Source: Tolypothrix sp. PCC 7910
GTDB lineage: Bacteria; Cyanobacteriota; Cyanobacteriia; Cyanobacteriales; Nostocaceae
Assembly: GCF_011769525.1 (NCBI RefSeq)
Contig: NZ_CP050440.1
Span: forward strand, 497,501 to 561,500
Direction: 5' to 3'
Length of the DNA stretch: 64,000 nt
Shown here in pieces: positions 35,621 through 44,088 of this stretch. Under the pieces are notes generated by a model. It was given only the letters and a program-made list of their open reading frames with translations, made no database searches and was not told the DNA's origin. Each line of letters starts with the position of its first letter. Within the stretch, counting starts at the first letter, position 1. Made by a program: the position numbers and the translations under genes.

Positions 35621-36424
35621 TTATGCGGCTTGTTGAGCCACAACTCCCACAGTGGCGTGATAAATAGCCCAAGTACTTGGATCGTCTGCAAATTGGCAAT
35701 ACAGTTTAATGTCCTCATCATTGGCTTGACCAGTTGCAATATAAGCCTCTGCAAGTTGCATAGCAGACATCTTCATCACTGTTGCTATACCAAAACCACC
35801 ATTAGCTAGGGGTGTATCGTTGTCTACAGATAACAACTGTAATCCTTGTCTTTGGCAAATAGCAGGTAACTTCACACCCAAAGCATAATCAAGCCCTTTA
35901 TTCGCCAACATCCGCAAGATAGCTTGATTAACTCGATTCACCGACTGCAGTGCTTGTGAATTTCCCACAATCGCCCTACCAGCAGCAAAATCAGGCTCCT
36001 CCAATACAATCCATCCACCTGGCTTTAACATACTGAGCATTTGGGATAATGCAACTCGAAAGTCAGGGATATGGACGAGAACAAAACGTGCATGAATCAA
36101 ATCAAAAGAATGCTTCTCCAGTTCTAAATAACGAATATCTTCTTGTAAGATTTCTACATTCGATGGCTGAGAGTCTTGTAAAAACCGAGTATCCATGTCT
36201 ACAGCCACAACATTGCCGCTTTCGCCAACGATATCTGCCATCCATCGCATAACAGAGCCAGCTCCTGCGCCTACCTCCAGACATCGCCAACCCGTTGTTA
36301 GGCCTGTTGCTAGTATTCGTTTGCAAGTTGCTGGATCGAATACTTTTTCAAGTGTCTGCAGTCTTTCTAGCTCTGGAGAATTTTGGGACTTAGCAAATAT
36401 GTAGCTAGAGTCTGTCACTATCAT
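35621..36424 (-). CDS. Class I SAM-dependent methyltransferase
   Basis: 267 residues. Motif I is LEVGAGAGSVMRWMADIVG near residue 50, followed by VVAVDMDTRFL (acidic residue binding the SAM ribose), LQEDIRYLEL, FDLIHARFVLVHIPD and MLKPGGWIVLEEPDF. This is the arrangement of UbiE/MenG-type small-molecule methyltransferases, but the C-terminal half (GFGIATVMKMSAMQLAEAYI) does not identify a substrate. Single gene on the minus strand between a plus-strand gene and a GNAT gene. Confidence 0.85.
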   Translation of the reverse strand: MIVTDSSYIFAKSQNSPELERLQTLEKVFDPATCKRILATGLTTGWRCLEVGAGAGSVMRWMADIVGESGNVVAVDMDTRFLQDSQPSNVEILQEDIRYLELEKHSFDLIHARFVLVHIPDFRVALSQMLSMLKPGGWIVLEEPDFAAGRAIVGNSQALQSVNRVNQAILRMLANKGLDYALGVKLPAICQRQGLQLLSVDNDTPLANGGFGIATVMKMSAMQLAEAYIATGQANDEDIKLYCQFADDPSTWAIYHATVGVVAQQAA

Positions 36425-36581
36425 GTTACCCTACACTTTCTAATTAAACATACCCTGACAGTCTCAAGACTTAGTTGACCGACGAAGAATAACTTTAAGA
36501 GTACGTCAGCAATAATCTAATAATTTGTACGGTGCGGTAATCTTTTAGACTGACTCTACTTTTTTAACACATAGTAATCTG

Positions 36582-37100
36582 TTAGGTAAAACTCCAAGCT
36601 TCTCGGCTAATACCATAAATTAAAGCCTCTTTACCAAACACTGTAGTCTTCCCTTCGAGTTGCTCTCCTAGCCGCTGAGCAACTTGCATAGATCTAAAAT
36701 TCTCAGGATGGATAAGACTAATGACATGATCATTATCTAACTCACTAAAACCATAATTAAGTGCAGCTTTTGCACCTTCTGTGGCGTAACCATGTCCCCA
36801 ATAGCTAGGCTTCAACGTCCAGCCAATTTCAAATCCCGGCCAGCCTTCAGGGTTCCAAAACCCAATCCGACCAATTAAAATTCCACTTTGGCGCTCCTCA
36901 ACTGCCCACATCCCATAGCCTCGTAGCTGCCAATGTCCTACAATTACAGCCATGCTGCGCCAAGCAGCAACACGTGACAACGGTTCGCCATCACCAAGAT
37001 AGCGAGTGACTTCAGGGTCGCTAAATATGGCAGCATACTCATCAAAATCTTCCTGGTGGAACATTCGCAGCAGTAGACGTTCTGTTTCTAGAATTACCAT
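36582..37100 (-). CDS. GNAT acetyltransferase (RimJ/RimL type)
   Basis: 172 residues from ATG 37100 (MVILETERLLLRMFHQEDFD), the standard start of this group; a start at 37154 would add 18 non-conserved residues. GRIGFWNPEGWPGFEIGWTL, YWGHGYATEGAKAALNYGF (acetyl-CoA pyrophosphate loop) and VISLIHPENFRSMQVAQRLG are typical. It would acetylate an amine on a protein N-terminus or small molecule. Divergent from the TetR gene, which may regulate it. Confidence 0.85.
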   Translation of the reverse strand: MVILETERLLLRMFHQEDFDEYAAIFSDPEVTRYLGDGEPLSRVAAWRSMAVIVGHWQLRGYGMWAVEERQSGILIGRIGFWNPEGWPGFEIGWTLKPSYWGHGYATEGAKAALNYGFSELDNDHVISLIHPENFRSMQVAQRLGEQLEGKTTVFGKEALIYGISREAWSFT

Positions 37101-37179
37101 TGGTATCTCAACTTTGTTGATGAATTTATTTGGATCATGACCCTTGATTCTCAAGTATTGACCATGATAAATTACTTAA

Positions 37180-37191
37180 GACCAAGCGGTC
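37180..37191. promoter_or_regulatory. Candidate TetR operator GACCAAGCGGTC
   Basis: GACC-N4-GGTC lies 12 bases before the TetR start in the 103-bp divergent gap between the acetyltransferase and TetR genes, the usual place for an autoregulatory operator. The arms are short, so confidence is low. Confidence 0.4.
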
Positions 37192-37203
37192 GGAAATAAT
37201 TAG

Positions 37204-37797
37204 ATGTCCAAAGGCGAAGAAACAAAAGCAAAAATTATCCGACAAGCAGCAGAATTGTTTAACCAACAGGGTTATGCTGGCTCGTCAATTTCGGACATCA
37301 TGCGGGTTACAGGATTGCAAAAAGGAGGAATTTACAATCATTTTCAAAGTAAGGATGACTTAGCACTACAGGCTTTTGATTTTGCGATCGCCTCTGTAAG
37401 TCAGCATACTAGAACTGCATTGCGTAGTAAACGCCATGCCATTGAGCGTCTATTAGCTATTATTGGGGTATTTAGCAGTTTTGTAGACAACCCACCCATC
37501 AAAGGAGGTTGTCCAATATTAAATACTGCGATTGAAAGCGATGATGCTCATCCCGCCTTACGAGAACGCACTCAACAAGCAATGAACTCTTGGCGAGAAC
37601 TAATTCACTTAATTATAGAAAAAGGAATTTCTAGAGGTGAAATTCGCGCTGGGTTAGATGCTGATGAAGCTGCCACTATTATCATTGCCACCCTAGAAGG
37701 AGCCATGATGATGAGTAAGTTATATGATGATGCAATTCATATGCAAAGGGCGATTAATCACCTAAATCAATACATCAACAGTCAGAGAAATTCGTAA
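37204..37797 (+). CDS. TetR/AcrR-family transcriptional regulator
   Basis: 197 residues. The helix-turn-helix is ETKAKIIRQAAELFNQQGYA ... SISDIMRVTGLQKGGIYNHF (residues 5-47). The C-terminal part (PPIKGGCPILNTAIESDD, then WRELIHLIIEKGISRGEIR and ATIIIATLEGAMMMSKL) matches the TetR_C subgroup that responds to electrophiles or small lipophilic ligands. It lies 21 bp upstream of a tautomerase gene, probably co-transcribed, and is divergent from an acetyltransferase gene. Confidence 0.9.
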   Translation: MSKGEETKAKIIRQAAELFNQQGYAGSSISDIMRVTGLQKGGIYNHFQSKDDLALQAFDFAIASVSQHTRTALRSKRHAIERLLAIIGVFSSFVDNPPIKGGCPILNTAIESDDAHPALRERTQQAMNSWRELIHLIIEKGISRGEIRAGLDADEAATIIIATLEGAMMMSKLYDDAIHMQRAINHLNQYINSQRNS

Positions 37798-37818
37798 TCT
37801 TAGCTGATATAAAAAATT

Positions 37819-38208
37819 ATGGTACAAATCAAAGTATATGGTTTCGCGGATAAATTAAACCCGATTAAGACAGATTTATCTAATACGATTCATAGTGCTT
37901 TAATTGATGTATTACAAATTAGTCTTGAAAAACGATTTCATCGCTTCTTCCTGCTAGCGGCAAATGATTTTTACTATCCCTCTGATAGGTCAGAGCAATA
38001 TCTAATTATCGAGATTAGTATGTTTGAAGGACGCTCTGTAGAAACTAAAAAACAGTTGATTCGCCAACTATTTAACAAGATTAATGGACAGTTTAATATT
38101 GCTGTAGCTGATATTGAAATTACTATTTTTGAAACCCCTAAATACAACTGGGGTATTAGAGGCTTACCAGGAGATGAATTAATCTTGAATTATCAAGTCG
38201 AAGTTTAA
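37819..38208 (+). CDS. Tautomerase-fold protein without Pro1
   Basis: 129 residues, MVQIKVYGFADKLNPIKTDL. The sequence RFFLLAANDFYYPSDRSEQY, LIIEISMFEGRSVETKKQLI and ADIEITIFETPKYNWGIRG fits the 4-oxalocrotonate-tautomerase/MIF fold of the longer Tautomerase_2 type (two beta-alpha-beta units in one chain). Catalytic members have Pro directly after the initiator Met; here the residue is Val, so ordinary proton transfer by Pro1 is not possible. It follows the TetR gene and may be part of the same detoxification response. Confidence 0.75.
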   Translation: MVQIKVYGFADKLNPIKTDLSNTIHSALIDVLQISLEKRFHRFFLLAANDFYYPSDRSEQYLIIEISMFEGRSVETKKQLIRQLFNKINGQFNIAVADIEITIFETPKYNWGIRGLPGDELILNYQVEV

Positions 38209-38265
38209 TCACTAGAGATTTTGTAGCTCATTCTATCTGTGGATTGTACGACATAGCTATAGCTC

Positions 38266-38466
38266 AATATGCTTGGGTTAAGCTCATTAGCGATTGATTT
38301 GTTACTTATTAAAGAAGCCAGAATAATTGGGGGATTCTCCCCCAAACCCCCGATTGGGGTACGGTTGCGTCCCCCAAACCCCCTCCAAAATTATTGTTCT
38401 GTTTTTTTGTTTAGTAGCTAGTTTTTTGGTTTTGTGATCAATTAATTTTCTTAACCGAACTGTATT
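38266..38466 (+). repeat. MITE-like element, family R1, copy 2
   Basis: 201 bp with degenerate left end AATATGCTTGGGTTAAG and right end CTTAACCGAACTGTATT. The central part holds TGGGGGATTCTCCCCCAAAC and CGTCCCCCAAACCCCCTCC. It is flanked by an 11-bp direct repeat TAGCTATAGCT (38254-38264 and 38467-38477), a likely target duplication. Confidence 0.85.
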
Positions 38467-38545
38467 TAGCTATAGCTACATTGATTATGCTTTTTTTTGC
38501 AAACAAAAAGACCGATTGGTTTTAAATTTTCAGACAGGAGTAATT

Positions 38546-38998
38546 ATGTTATTGACTGACAACTTGCAAAGACCATTAGAAGTAGAACTTGCCATACCTG
38601 TGAGAACTTATGACATTGATTTTGCTGGCATTGTAAGCAACATAGTTTATATCAGATGGCTAGAAGATTTACGTTTAAAGTTTTTAAATGAACATTTGCC
38701 GCTTGATGAACAAATTGAGCAAGGATATATACCTATTCTTGCTGGGACTGAAATTGAATATAAACGTCCAGTAAAACTAATTGACAAAGTTATAGGTCGT
38801 TTATGGGTAGGTAGTTTAGGGCGCTTGAAGTGGACTGTACAAGCGGAAATATTAGCTAACAATGTGATAGCAGCAGTGGCTATACAGAAAGGTGCATTTC
38901 TCAGTTCTCAAAATAATCGCCCTGTACCAGTTCCCGAAAAATTACAACAGAAATATTTAGATTATCAAAACGCAAATTTAATAACATTTAATTCTTAA
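38546..38998 (+). CDS. Hot-dog fold acyl thioesterase (4HBT type)
   Basis: 150 residues from ATG 38546, with AGGAG 5 bases upstream; a TTG start at 38516 would lack a site. TYDIDFAGIVSNIVYIRWLE is the 4HBT active-site segment with the catalytic Asp, and AGTEIEYKRPVKLIDKVIGR follows. It would hydrolyse acyl-CoA or acyl-ACP esters. It lies 15 bp upstream of a ketosynthase gene, so the two belonged to one acyl-chain pathway before the latter was damaged. Confidence 0.85.
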   Translation: MLLTDNLQRPLEVELAIPVRTYDIDFAGIVSNIVYIRWLEDLRLKFLNEHLPLDEQIEQGYIPILAGTEIEYKRPVKLIDKVIGRLWVGSLGRLKWTVQAEILANNVIAAVAIQKGAFLSSQNNRPVPVPEKLQQKYLDYQNANLITFNS

Positions 38999-39013
38999 TT
39001 AAGAGGGTTTAAT

Positions 39014-39652
39014 ATGACTACCTTAGAATTAAAGCGAGTAGTTGTTATAGGCTTAGGCGCGATTACACCTGTAGGCAACAATGTGTCAGAATATTGGCAA
39101 AATTTAATTTTAGGGCGCAGTGGTATTAGCACCATTACGCACTTTGATGCGGCAAATCATGGATGTCAAATTGCGGGAGAGGTGAAAGAGTTTAATCAAT
39201 TTGATTATTTAGAACGCAAGGATGTTAAACGCACAGATAGGTTTGTGCAATTTGCGATTGCGCGGAGCGCAGCGCCAAGGGCGATCGCCGCTAGTCAACA
39301 GGCGCTTGCTGATGCGAATTTCACAATCAACGAGCTGAACGCTGAACAAATCGGCGTGATTATTGGTTCTGGAATTGGTGGAATTAAGGTTTTAGAAGAG
39401 CAACAAGCAATATATTTGAGCAAAGGGCCGGATCGTTCCAGTCCATTTATGATCCCGATGATGATTGCAAATATGGCTGCGGGATTCACAGCGATTTACA
39501 TTGGTGCAAAAGGGCCTAACTCATGTACTGTAACTTCTTGTACAGCTGGCGCTCATGCTATAGGTGATGCATTCCGCTTAATTCAACGCGGGTATGCTCA
39601 AGCAATGATTTGTGGCGGTACACAAGCAGCAATTACACCACATCATAGCTAA
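39014..39652 (+). pseudogene. fabF: Beta-ketoacyl-ACP synthase II, 3' half lost
   Basis: 212 codons of a normally about 415-residue condensing enzyme. MTTLELKRVVVIGLGAITPV, DRFVQFAIA, IGVIIGSGIGG, and the active-site Cys region NSCTVTSCTAGAHAIGDAF are present. After GGTQAAITP the frame meets repeat R2 copy d and stops. Both catalytic histidines and the Lys of the second half are missing, and no matching 3' part is found further downstream. Residues about 84-92 (RSAAPRAIA) are a 27-bp in-frame insertion next to a HIP1 site. A second intact fabF elsewhere is expected. Confidence 0.85.
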
Positions 39653-39758
39653 TACCCACCTACAAATTAATTTCTGCGCCACATAGGTTATTTGTAGGGG
39701 CAGTGCCGTGACCTCTAGAATATATGGATGTGTCGCGAATATTATTTGATTTGGTATT
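39649..39758 (-). repeat. MITE-like element, family R2, copy d
   Basis: About 110 bp ending AATATTATTTGATTTGGTATT, the reverse complement of the left end of copy b at 5559. The centre GTAGGGGCAGTGCCGTGACC and the CTCTAGAATAT part also match. Its left end lies where the fabF frame breaks. Confidence 0.75.
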
Positions 39759-39826
39759 ATTTGTACCTCAATAATTTTCAATCTGCTGTCTTTTTCCCCA
39801 ATCCCCATTACCCCTTATCCCCAGAG

Positions 39827-41000
39827 CAGGGTGGTTTCATACAAACAGAGAAAAATAATAATGATTCATAGGGGGAAATAAAACATTTACAACAGGCGAA
39901 GTATGAATCTGCTCGAGCAGTTGCAACAAGTTCCAGACTATCGGCATATCCGAGGACGAAGACACGAGCTATGGTTAGTTTTGTTGTTAATATTACTAGG
40001 AGCAATGACGGGGTACTGGGGTTATCGACCACTGGAGGACTTTACTAAGGTACATCGGCAAAGCTTGATTCAAATGTTAGAACTGACAGATGATATTAAG
40101 TTTCCTTCATACTCGACATTCCGACGGGTACTAAAAACCATCGATTTTCAGCCATTAACAGACTTATTTAATACTTGGGCATTGGCGATCGCCTCACCAA
40201 AACCAGAGGAAAGATTAGCAGTTGATGCTAAGAGCATTCGTTGCACACTGACAGATTATAGTCAGTCATATCAGAACTTTATCTCGGTTGTGTCAGTATT
40301 TAGTCACCAACGTGGTGTTGTTGTCCAGATGCAAGCATTTGCTAATAAACAAGTCAGCGAAGTCGCAGTTGTGCAACAGTTAATATCTGAGTTTACAGAT
40401 TCTAGCGTCATGTTTACCCTGGATGCTCTGCACTGTCAAAAAAAACAGTATCGTTGATTATCAATACAGATAATGATTATTTGATTGGATTGAAGGAAAA
40501 CCAGCCTAAACTCTACAAAATGGCTCAAACTCAATTCCTTCAATCACCTCCACTCAGTTGTGCCACAGCTATTGATTCGGGGCATTCCAGAATTGTCAAA
40601 CGCACTTGCCAAGTATTTGCAGTTCCCGAATCACTTCAAAATCAATGGGCTGGACTCAAAACATTTGTTGTTGTCGAGCGTCAGGGTGAACGCGATCGCC
40701 AACCATTTCACGAATATCAGTTTTACATTTGTAGTCAACATCTCGAAGCTCAACAATTGCTTGCTGATACTCAAGGACACTGGGGAATTGAAAATCGACT
40801 ACACTGGGTCAAAGATGTGACATTTTCCGAAGATTTTCCACTGCGTCGTGGTGGCAATGCTCCTGTCAATTGGGCAATTTTGCACACCTTTTTCATTACG
40901 ATCGCCAGATTTTTTGGTTTCCGAACTATCCCTCAAGCACAACGTGCCTTATCCAACCAACTCCAAAAGGTTTTTTCTCTGTTTGTATGAAACCACCCTG
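39827..41000 (+). mobile_element. ISAs1-family insertion sequence, 1174 bp
   Basis: Inverted ends beginning CAGGGTGGTTTCATACAAAC agree over 29 bp (39827-39855 against 40972-41000). They are flanked by an imperfect 13-bp direct repeat CTTATCCCCAGAG / CTTCTCCCCAGAG (39814-39826 and 41001-41013). The transposase fills the interior in two overlapping frames. Confidence 0.85.
39903..40990 (+). pseudogene. ISAs1-family transposase in two frames
   Basis: Frame 1 (39903-40457, 184 aa) covers MNLLEQLQQVPDYRHIRGRR through AVDAKSIRCTLTD and FTLDALHCQKK; frame 2 (from about 40454 to 40990, 178 aa) continues IINTDNDYLIGLKENQPKLY, GHWGIENRLHWVKDVTF and RRGGNAP. They meet at a run of eight A (40438-40445). 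A -1 slip (or one more A) joins them as HCQKKTVSLIINTDND, giving a normal-length protein of about 362 residues. This is either a 1-bp deletion or slippage-dependent expression. Confidence 0.8.
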
Positions 41001-41047
41001 CTTCTCCCCAGAGGGGGCCCCGAGTTCCCCACTCCCTAATCCCTTAC

Positions 41048-41866
41048 CTATCTTCTATTTCGGGTGAATATATTGTTATTTATGGGTTGATTATTTTCAA
41101 TTAAACTTTGAGCTATCACACCAATAGTTTTTGTCCAAGGATGCTCTGGATAACGCATAGAGAAAATATCACTACTAGCTAAATGAAACATTTCCTCACA
41201 AACAGGTAAAATACCAGCAACAGGAACTTTATAAATATCTTGAACTTGTTGTTTTAAAGATGGAGTATTTAAGCTAGGTAATACTTTATTCATTACTAAT
41301 AGCATTTTCGGAACTTCTAATTTACGCGCTACATCTATGGTTACTGCAGTTCCTTGATAGTCTTGTTTATCGGGGCGTAAAATTACCAGTAATATATCTG
41401 AAATAATTACCGAAAGTAGAGTTTCTTCGTTAATGCCGGGGTGAGTATCAATAAATAGATAATCTAACTGTAAACGCTGCATGAGTTGGCGAAATCCATC
41501 ATTGAGTAACCGCGCATCATATCCTTCGCGGAGAATTCGAGATATTTCTCCAGTTTTGATGCTGGATGGAATTAGATAGATTTTGCCGCGATTATTTGTA
41601 AACCAACCTTTGCGTGTTGCAAATACAGAACTGACATCATAGGTAGCGGCTTCAATTGCACAACGTCCCCATAAATAATCATTGAGTGTGTATTTGACTT
41701 TAGTCTCATCTAAACCAAAGGGGACGTGAATCCCAGGTGATTGAATATCTGTGTCTACAATTCCTACTCGTGCACCCCCACGCGCTAATACAGTTGCGAG
41801 ATTTGCAGTCACGTTAGATTTACCTGTACCACCACGAAATGAGTGAATAGAAATAATTTTTGTCAT
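41048..41866 (-). CDS. MinD/ParA-like P-loop ATPase
   Basis: 272 residues. Deviant Walker A SFRGGTGKSNV (residues 9-19, K16) with Arg in place of the usual first Lys; GIVDTDIQSPG is the Walker A' part and YLFIDTHPGINEE Walker B. VILRPDKQDYQGTAVTIDVA and LVMNKVLPSL complete the SIMIBI fold. The C-terminus (SSDIFSMRYPEHPWTKTIGV) lacks an obvious membrane-targeting helix. It lies 79 bp downstream of a heme-binding HAMP sensor on the same strand; the ATPase may position or relay signals from the sensor (inference). Confidence 0.85.
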   Translation of the reverse strand: MTKIISIHSFRGGTGKSNVTANLATVLARGGARVGIVDTDIQSPGIHVPFGLDETKVKYTLNDYLWGRCAIEAATYDVSSVFATRKGWFTNNRGKIYLIPSSIKTGEISRILREGYDARLLNDGFRQLMQRLQLDYLFIDTHPGINEETLLSVIISDILLVILRPDKQDYQGTAVTIDVARKLEVPKMLLVMNKVLPSLNTPSLKQQVQDIYKVPVAGILPVCEEMFHLASSDIFSMRYPEHPWTKTIGVIAQSLIENNQPINNNIFTRNRR

Positions 41867-41945
41867 TTTTTTTGGCTCCGATATTTAGTAATACGAGTTA
41901 TTTTTGATGCTATATATTACGGCTCTCACCTGTATGGGTTAGGGC

Positions 41946-43028
41946 TTATTCTTCGGGATTTCCATATTGATTGCGAATTTCTTTGGCTGTTTGTTGCAAT
42001 TTTTGGAAATAATCGCTCTCAGCAATTTCCTCAACTTGATGTATCCTTTTGCTGTTATCGATTTCTACTCGTAATTGCTGTAACTGTGCGGATAATTGTT
42101 GTTCGCGATCGCAAACTTCGCGTACCATCTTCTGAAATACCCTTCCCAGTTGTCCTAGTTCGTCGGTGCGTTGGGCAATTTGGGTGAGTCCTTGGCGTTC
42201 TAAATCTCGGACTTCGTTAGCGCTAACGGTTTCGCGGCTAATTGTTTGGGCAAGTTGAGCCATTGGTTTTAAAGGTTGAATCACTCTCCACTTAAGTAAG
42301 TAGTTAATGGACACTATAACTAATGCAAAAATGCCAATGAATATGCTGATAAACCAGAAAAGTGCTTTGCGGGCGTTACCGAAGACTTCGCTAGCTGGAA
42401 TATAAATAATCTGAGTCCCAATAATTTGATTGAGCTTCCAGCCGTAACCGTTTTGAGTACCATAGCGTTCGACGTGGCTTTTAGGTGCTTGCTCTGGACT
42501 ACCATGACACTTGAGACAGCTAGAACTGTTAACTACTAATGGTTGAGCCGTGTAAAATAACTGTTCTCCAGCTTGGGAGCGTAAATCTGAGAGACTTTTT
42601 AAAGTGCGATCGCTCTCAAATCGCTCAATTAATTTTGCCTCAAAGCGGTCAGCTTGGTCATTAAGATTAGTAGGATTCAGCGTCGCCTGTTTGTAAATCA
42701 AATCTTTATACTGCCAATTGGCTTTGAGATTATCAAAGACTCGTTTAGCGGCGATGCTGGGTACAGTTTCGGGGATAAATTCATTTTGCGGATCGGCAAT
42801 TTGAGTAATTAGCGGCGCAATATCATTACTGGTATAGCTTCTGACAGAGTTGACAATCTGTATTGCCATCTGTCCGCGTGCATTCATCTCCCCTAACGCT
42901 TTTTGTTCCAACGCTTTAGATAATGCAAATCCCCCTAATCCAATTCCAGCAATAAAAATGAGTGTTAGCAGTAGCGTAAATTGAGATGCAAGCTTAAAAC
43001 GTCCCAGCATTTTCGCAAATTCCATCAA
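41946..43028 (-). CDS. Membrane heme sensor with Tll0287-like (DUF3365) and HAMP domains
   Basis: 360 residues. A membrane helix at about 15-38 (FTLLLTLIFIAGIGLGGFAL), a periplasmic Tll0287-like domain with one c-type heme motif CLKCH (171-175), a second helix at about 224-245 (LFWFISIFIGIFALVIVSIN), a HAMP domain (KWRVIQPLKPMAQLAQTISR), then a coiled coil to the C-terminus (REQQLSAQLQQLRVEIDNSK). No kinase, cyclase or phosphatase output domain is attached, so the signal must go to a partner, most simply the adjacent ATPase. The substrate could be redox state or a gas ligand. Confidence 0.82.
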   Translation of the reverse strand: MMEFAKMLGRFKLASQFTLLLTLIFIAGIGLGGFALSKALEQKALGEMNARGQMAIQIVNSVRSYTSNDIAPLITQIADPQNEFIPETVPSIAAKRVFDNLKANWQYKDLIYKQATLNPTNLNDQADRFEAKLIERFESDRTLKSLSDLRSQAGEQLFYTAQPLVVNSSSCLKCHGSPEQAPKSHVERYGTQNGYGWKLNQIIGTQIIYIPASEVFGNARKALFWFISIFIGIFALVIVSINYLLKWRVIQPLKPMAQLAQTISRETVSANEVRDLERQGLTQIAQRTDELGQLGRVFQKMVREVCDREQQLSAQLQQLRVEIDNSKRIHQVEEIAESDYFQKLQQTAKEIRNQYGNPEE

Positions 43029-43457
43029 CGGTCTCTCTTATTCATATATCTGAGACCTGTTAACTCGATCAGATTTTCCAGGATTCTGTAATCAATCTTT
43101 CCTTTAGGAAGGTGGGGAAAACGTGTTTAGACGCTTTCCGCCTAGACTGCGGCTGTTTTCTTGTATTGGGGATGCAAGCACCAGAGCGATGTCTGACAAC
43201 AAGCCACTGCGTGTCTACGCTTCACTAATTCCCTCATCTTTCGATATCCAACTTTAGTTGGAGACAGTTTGATTGAGATCCATCTTTTGGTAATCCAAAC
43301 TATTTGCCGATGGCTTTCCTTTGGCAGATTTCCTACTATGAACACATGAAGCGAAACGAAAAGCGCAGCGAAAACAACCAAGATAAAACAAATTATAACC
43401 TGGTTAATCCAAGCTGCTAAATCTTAAAACATTACACAATTAACAAGGAAGAAAATT
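43029..43457. other. Upstream region of the peptide array
   Basis: About 430 bases between the divergent heme sensor and the first peptide gene. A 79-codon minus frame (43142-43381) lacks recognisable sequence and includes dispersed-repeat DNA near 43170-43230. Close to the first peptide gene, TTATAACCTGGTTAATCC shares the AACCTGGT word found after each peptide gene. Confidence 0.45.
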
Positions 43458-43712
43458 ATGTCTAACGAAATCAAAAACATCGCTGCTGTTGAACTTTCTG
43501 AAGATGAATTAGATAACGTTGCTGGTGGTTTTGGAATCATTCTTGGTGATGGACAAAGCTTAGGACTGAACACTGGTAGTACCTTCCAACAAAAAAGTCT
43601 AACAGTTGGTCAACAAACGTTTGCAGGCCCTCATGGTGCTGGTACAACCACATTGGTTAATGTTGAAGAAATTATCAGCCACGCTGGTCAAGAACTGATT
43701 ATTGGTAACTAA
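43458..43712 (+). CDS. Double-glycine peptide precursor 1
   Basis: 84 residues. Leader MSNEIKNIAAVELSEDELDN-VAGG (GG at residues 23-24) has the acidic helix and double-glycine end cleaved by peptidase-containing ABC exporters; the ELSEDELDNVAGG form is frequent in cyanobacterial bacteriocin-like precursors. The 60-residue core is rich in Gly, Thr, Gln and Ser, has no Cys, and contains VGQQTFAGPHGAGTTTLV. AAGGAAG lies 12 bases before the start. The core differs from copies 2-4 at about one third of positions. The exported form and its role are unknown. Confidence 0.82.
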   Translation: MSNEIKNIAAVELSEDELDNVAGGFGIILGDGQSLGLNTGSTFQQKSLTVGQQTFAGPHGAGTTTLVNVEEIISHAGQELIIGN

Positions 43713-43830
43713 TTCTCATAAGGAAAAACCTGGTTTGCTGACAATTCAATGTTTCATCAACACCAGGTTCTCTCTTCTACTTCACATTCTTAAACACACA
43801 TTAACTCATTAAATTGCAAGGAATAAAGCC

Positions 43831-44088
43831 ATGTCTAACGAAATCAAAAATATCACTGCTGTTGAACTTTCTGAAGATGAACTAGATAACGTTGCTGGTG
43901 GTTTTGGTGGAATTGTTCTTGGTGGTGGTCAAACTCTCTCATTAGGTACTGACAGCACTTTCCAACAAAAAAATCTGGCAGTTGGTCAGCAAACAATTGC
44001 AGGGCCTGGCGGTGCTGGTACAACCACATTAGTTAACGCTCAAGAAATTTTCAGCAACGCTGGTCAAGGGCTGTTTGTTGGTAACTAA
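43831..44088 (+). CDS. Double-glycine peptide precursor 2
   Basis: 85 residues, the same leader with one change (NITAVEL). Core FGGIVLGGGQTLSLGTDSTF, followed by QQKNLAVGQQTIAGPGGAGT and TTLVNAQEIFSNAGQGLFVG N; no Cys. It differs from copies 3 and 4 only at isolated residues (TIAGP against TFAGP). It is preceded by AAGGA and followed by the shared ACCTGGT/ACCAGGT hairpin. Confidence 0.82.
   Translation: MSNEIKNITAVELSEDELDNVAGGFGGIVLGGGQTLSLGTDSTFQQKNLAVGQQTIAGPGGAGTTTLVNAQEIFSNAGQGLFVGN

Noticed and set aside
43142-43381. A 79-codon minus-strand frame before the peptide array
   Set aside because: It contains dispersed-repeat DNA, and the Cys/His-poor sequence shows no family; likely chance.
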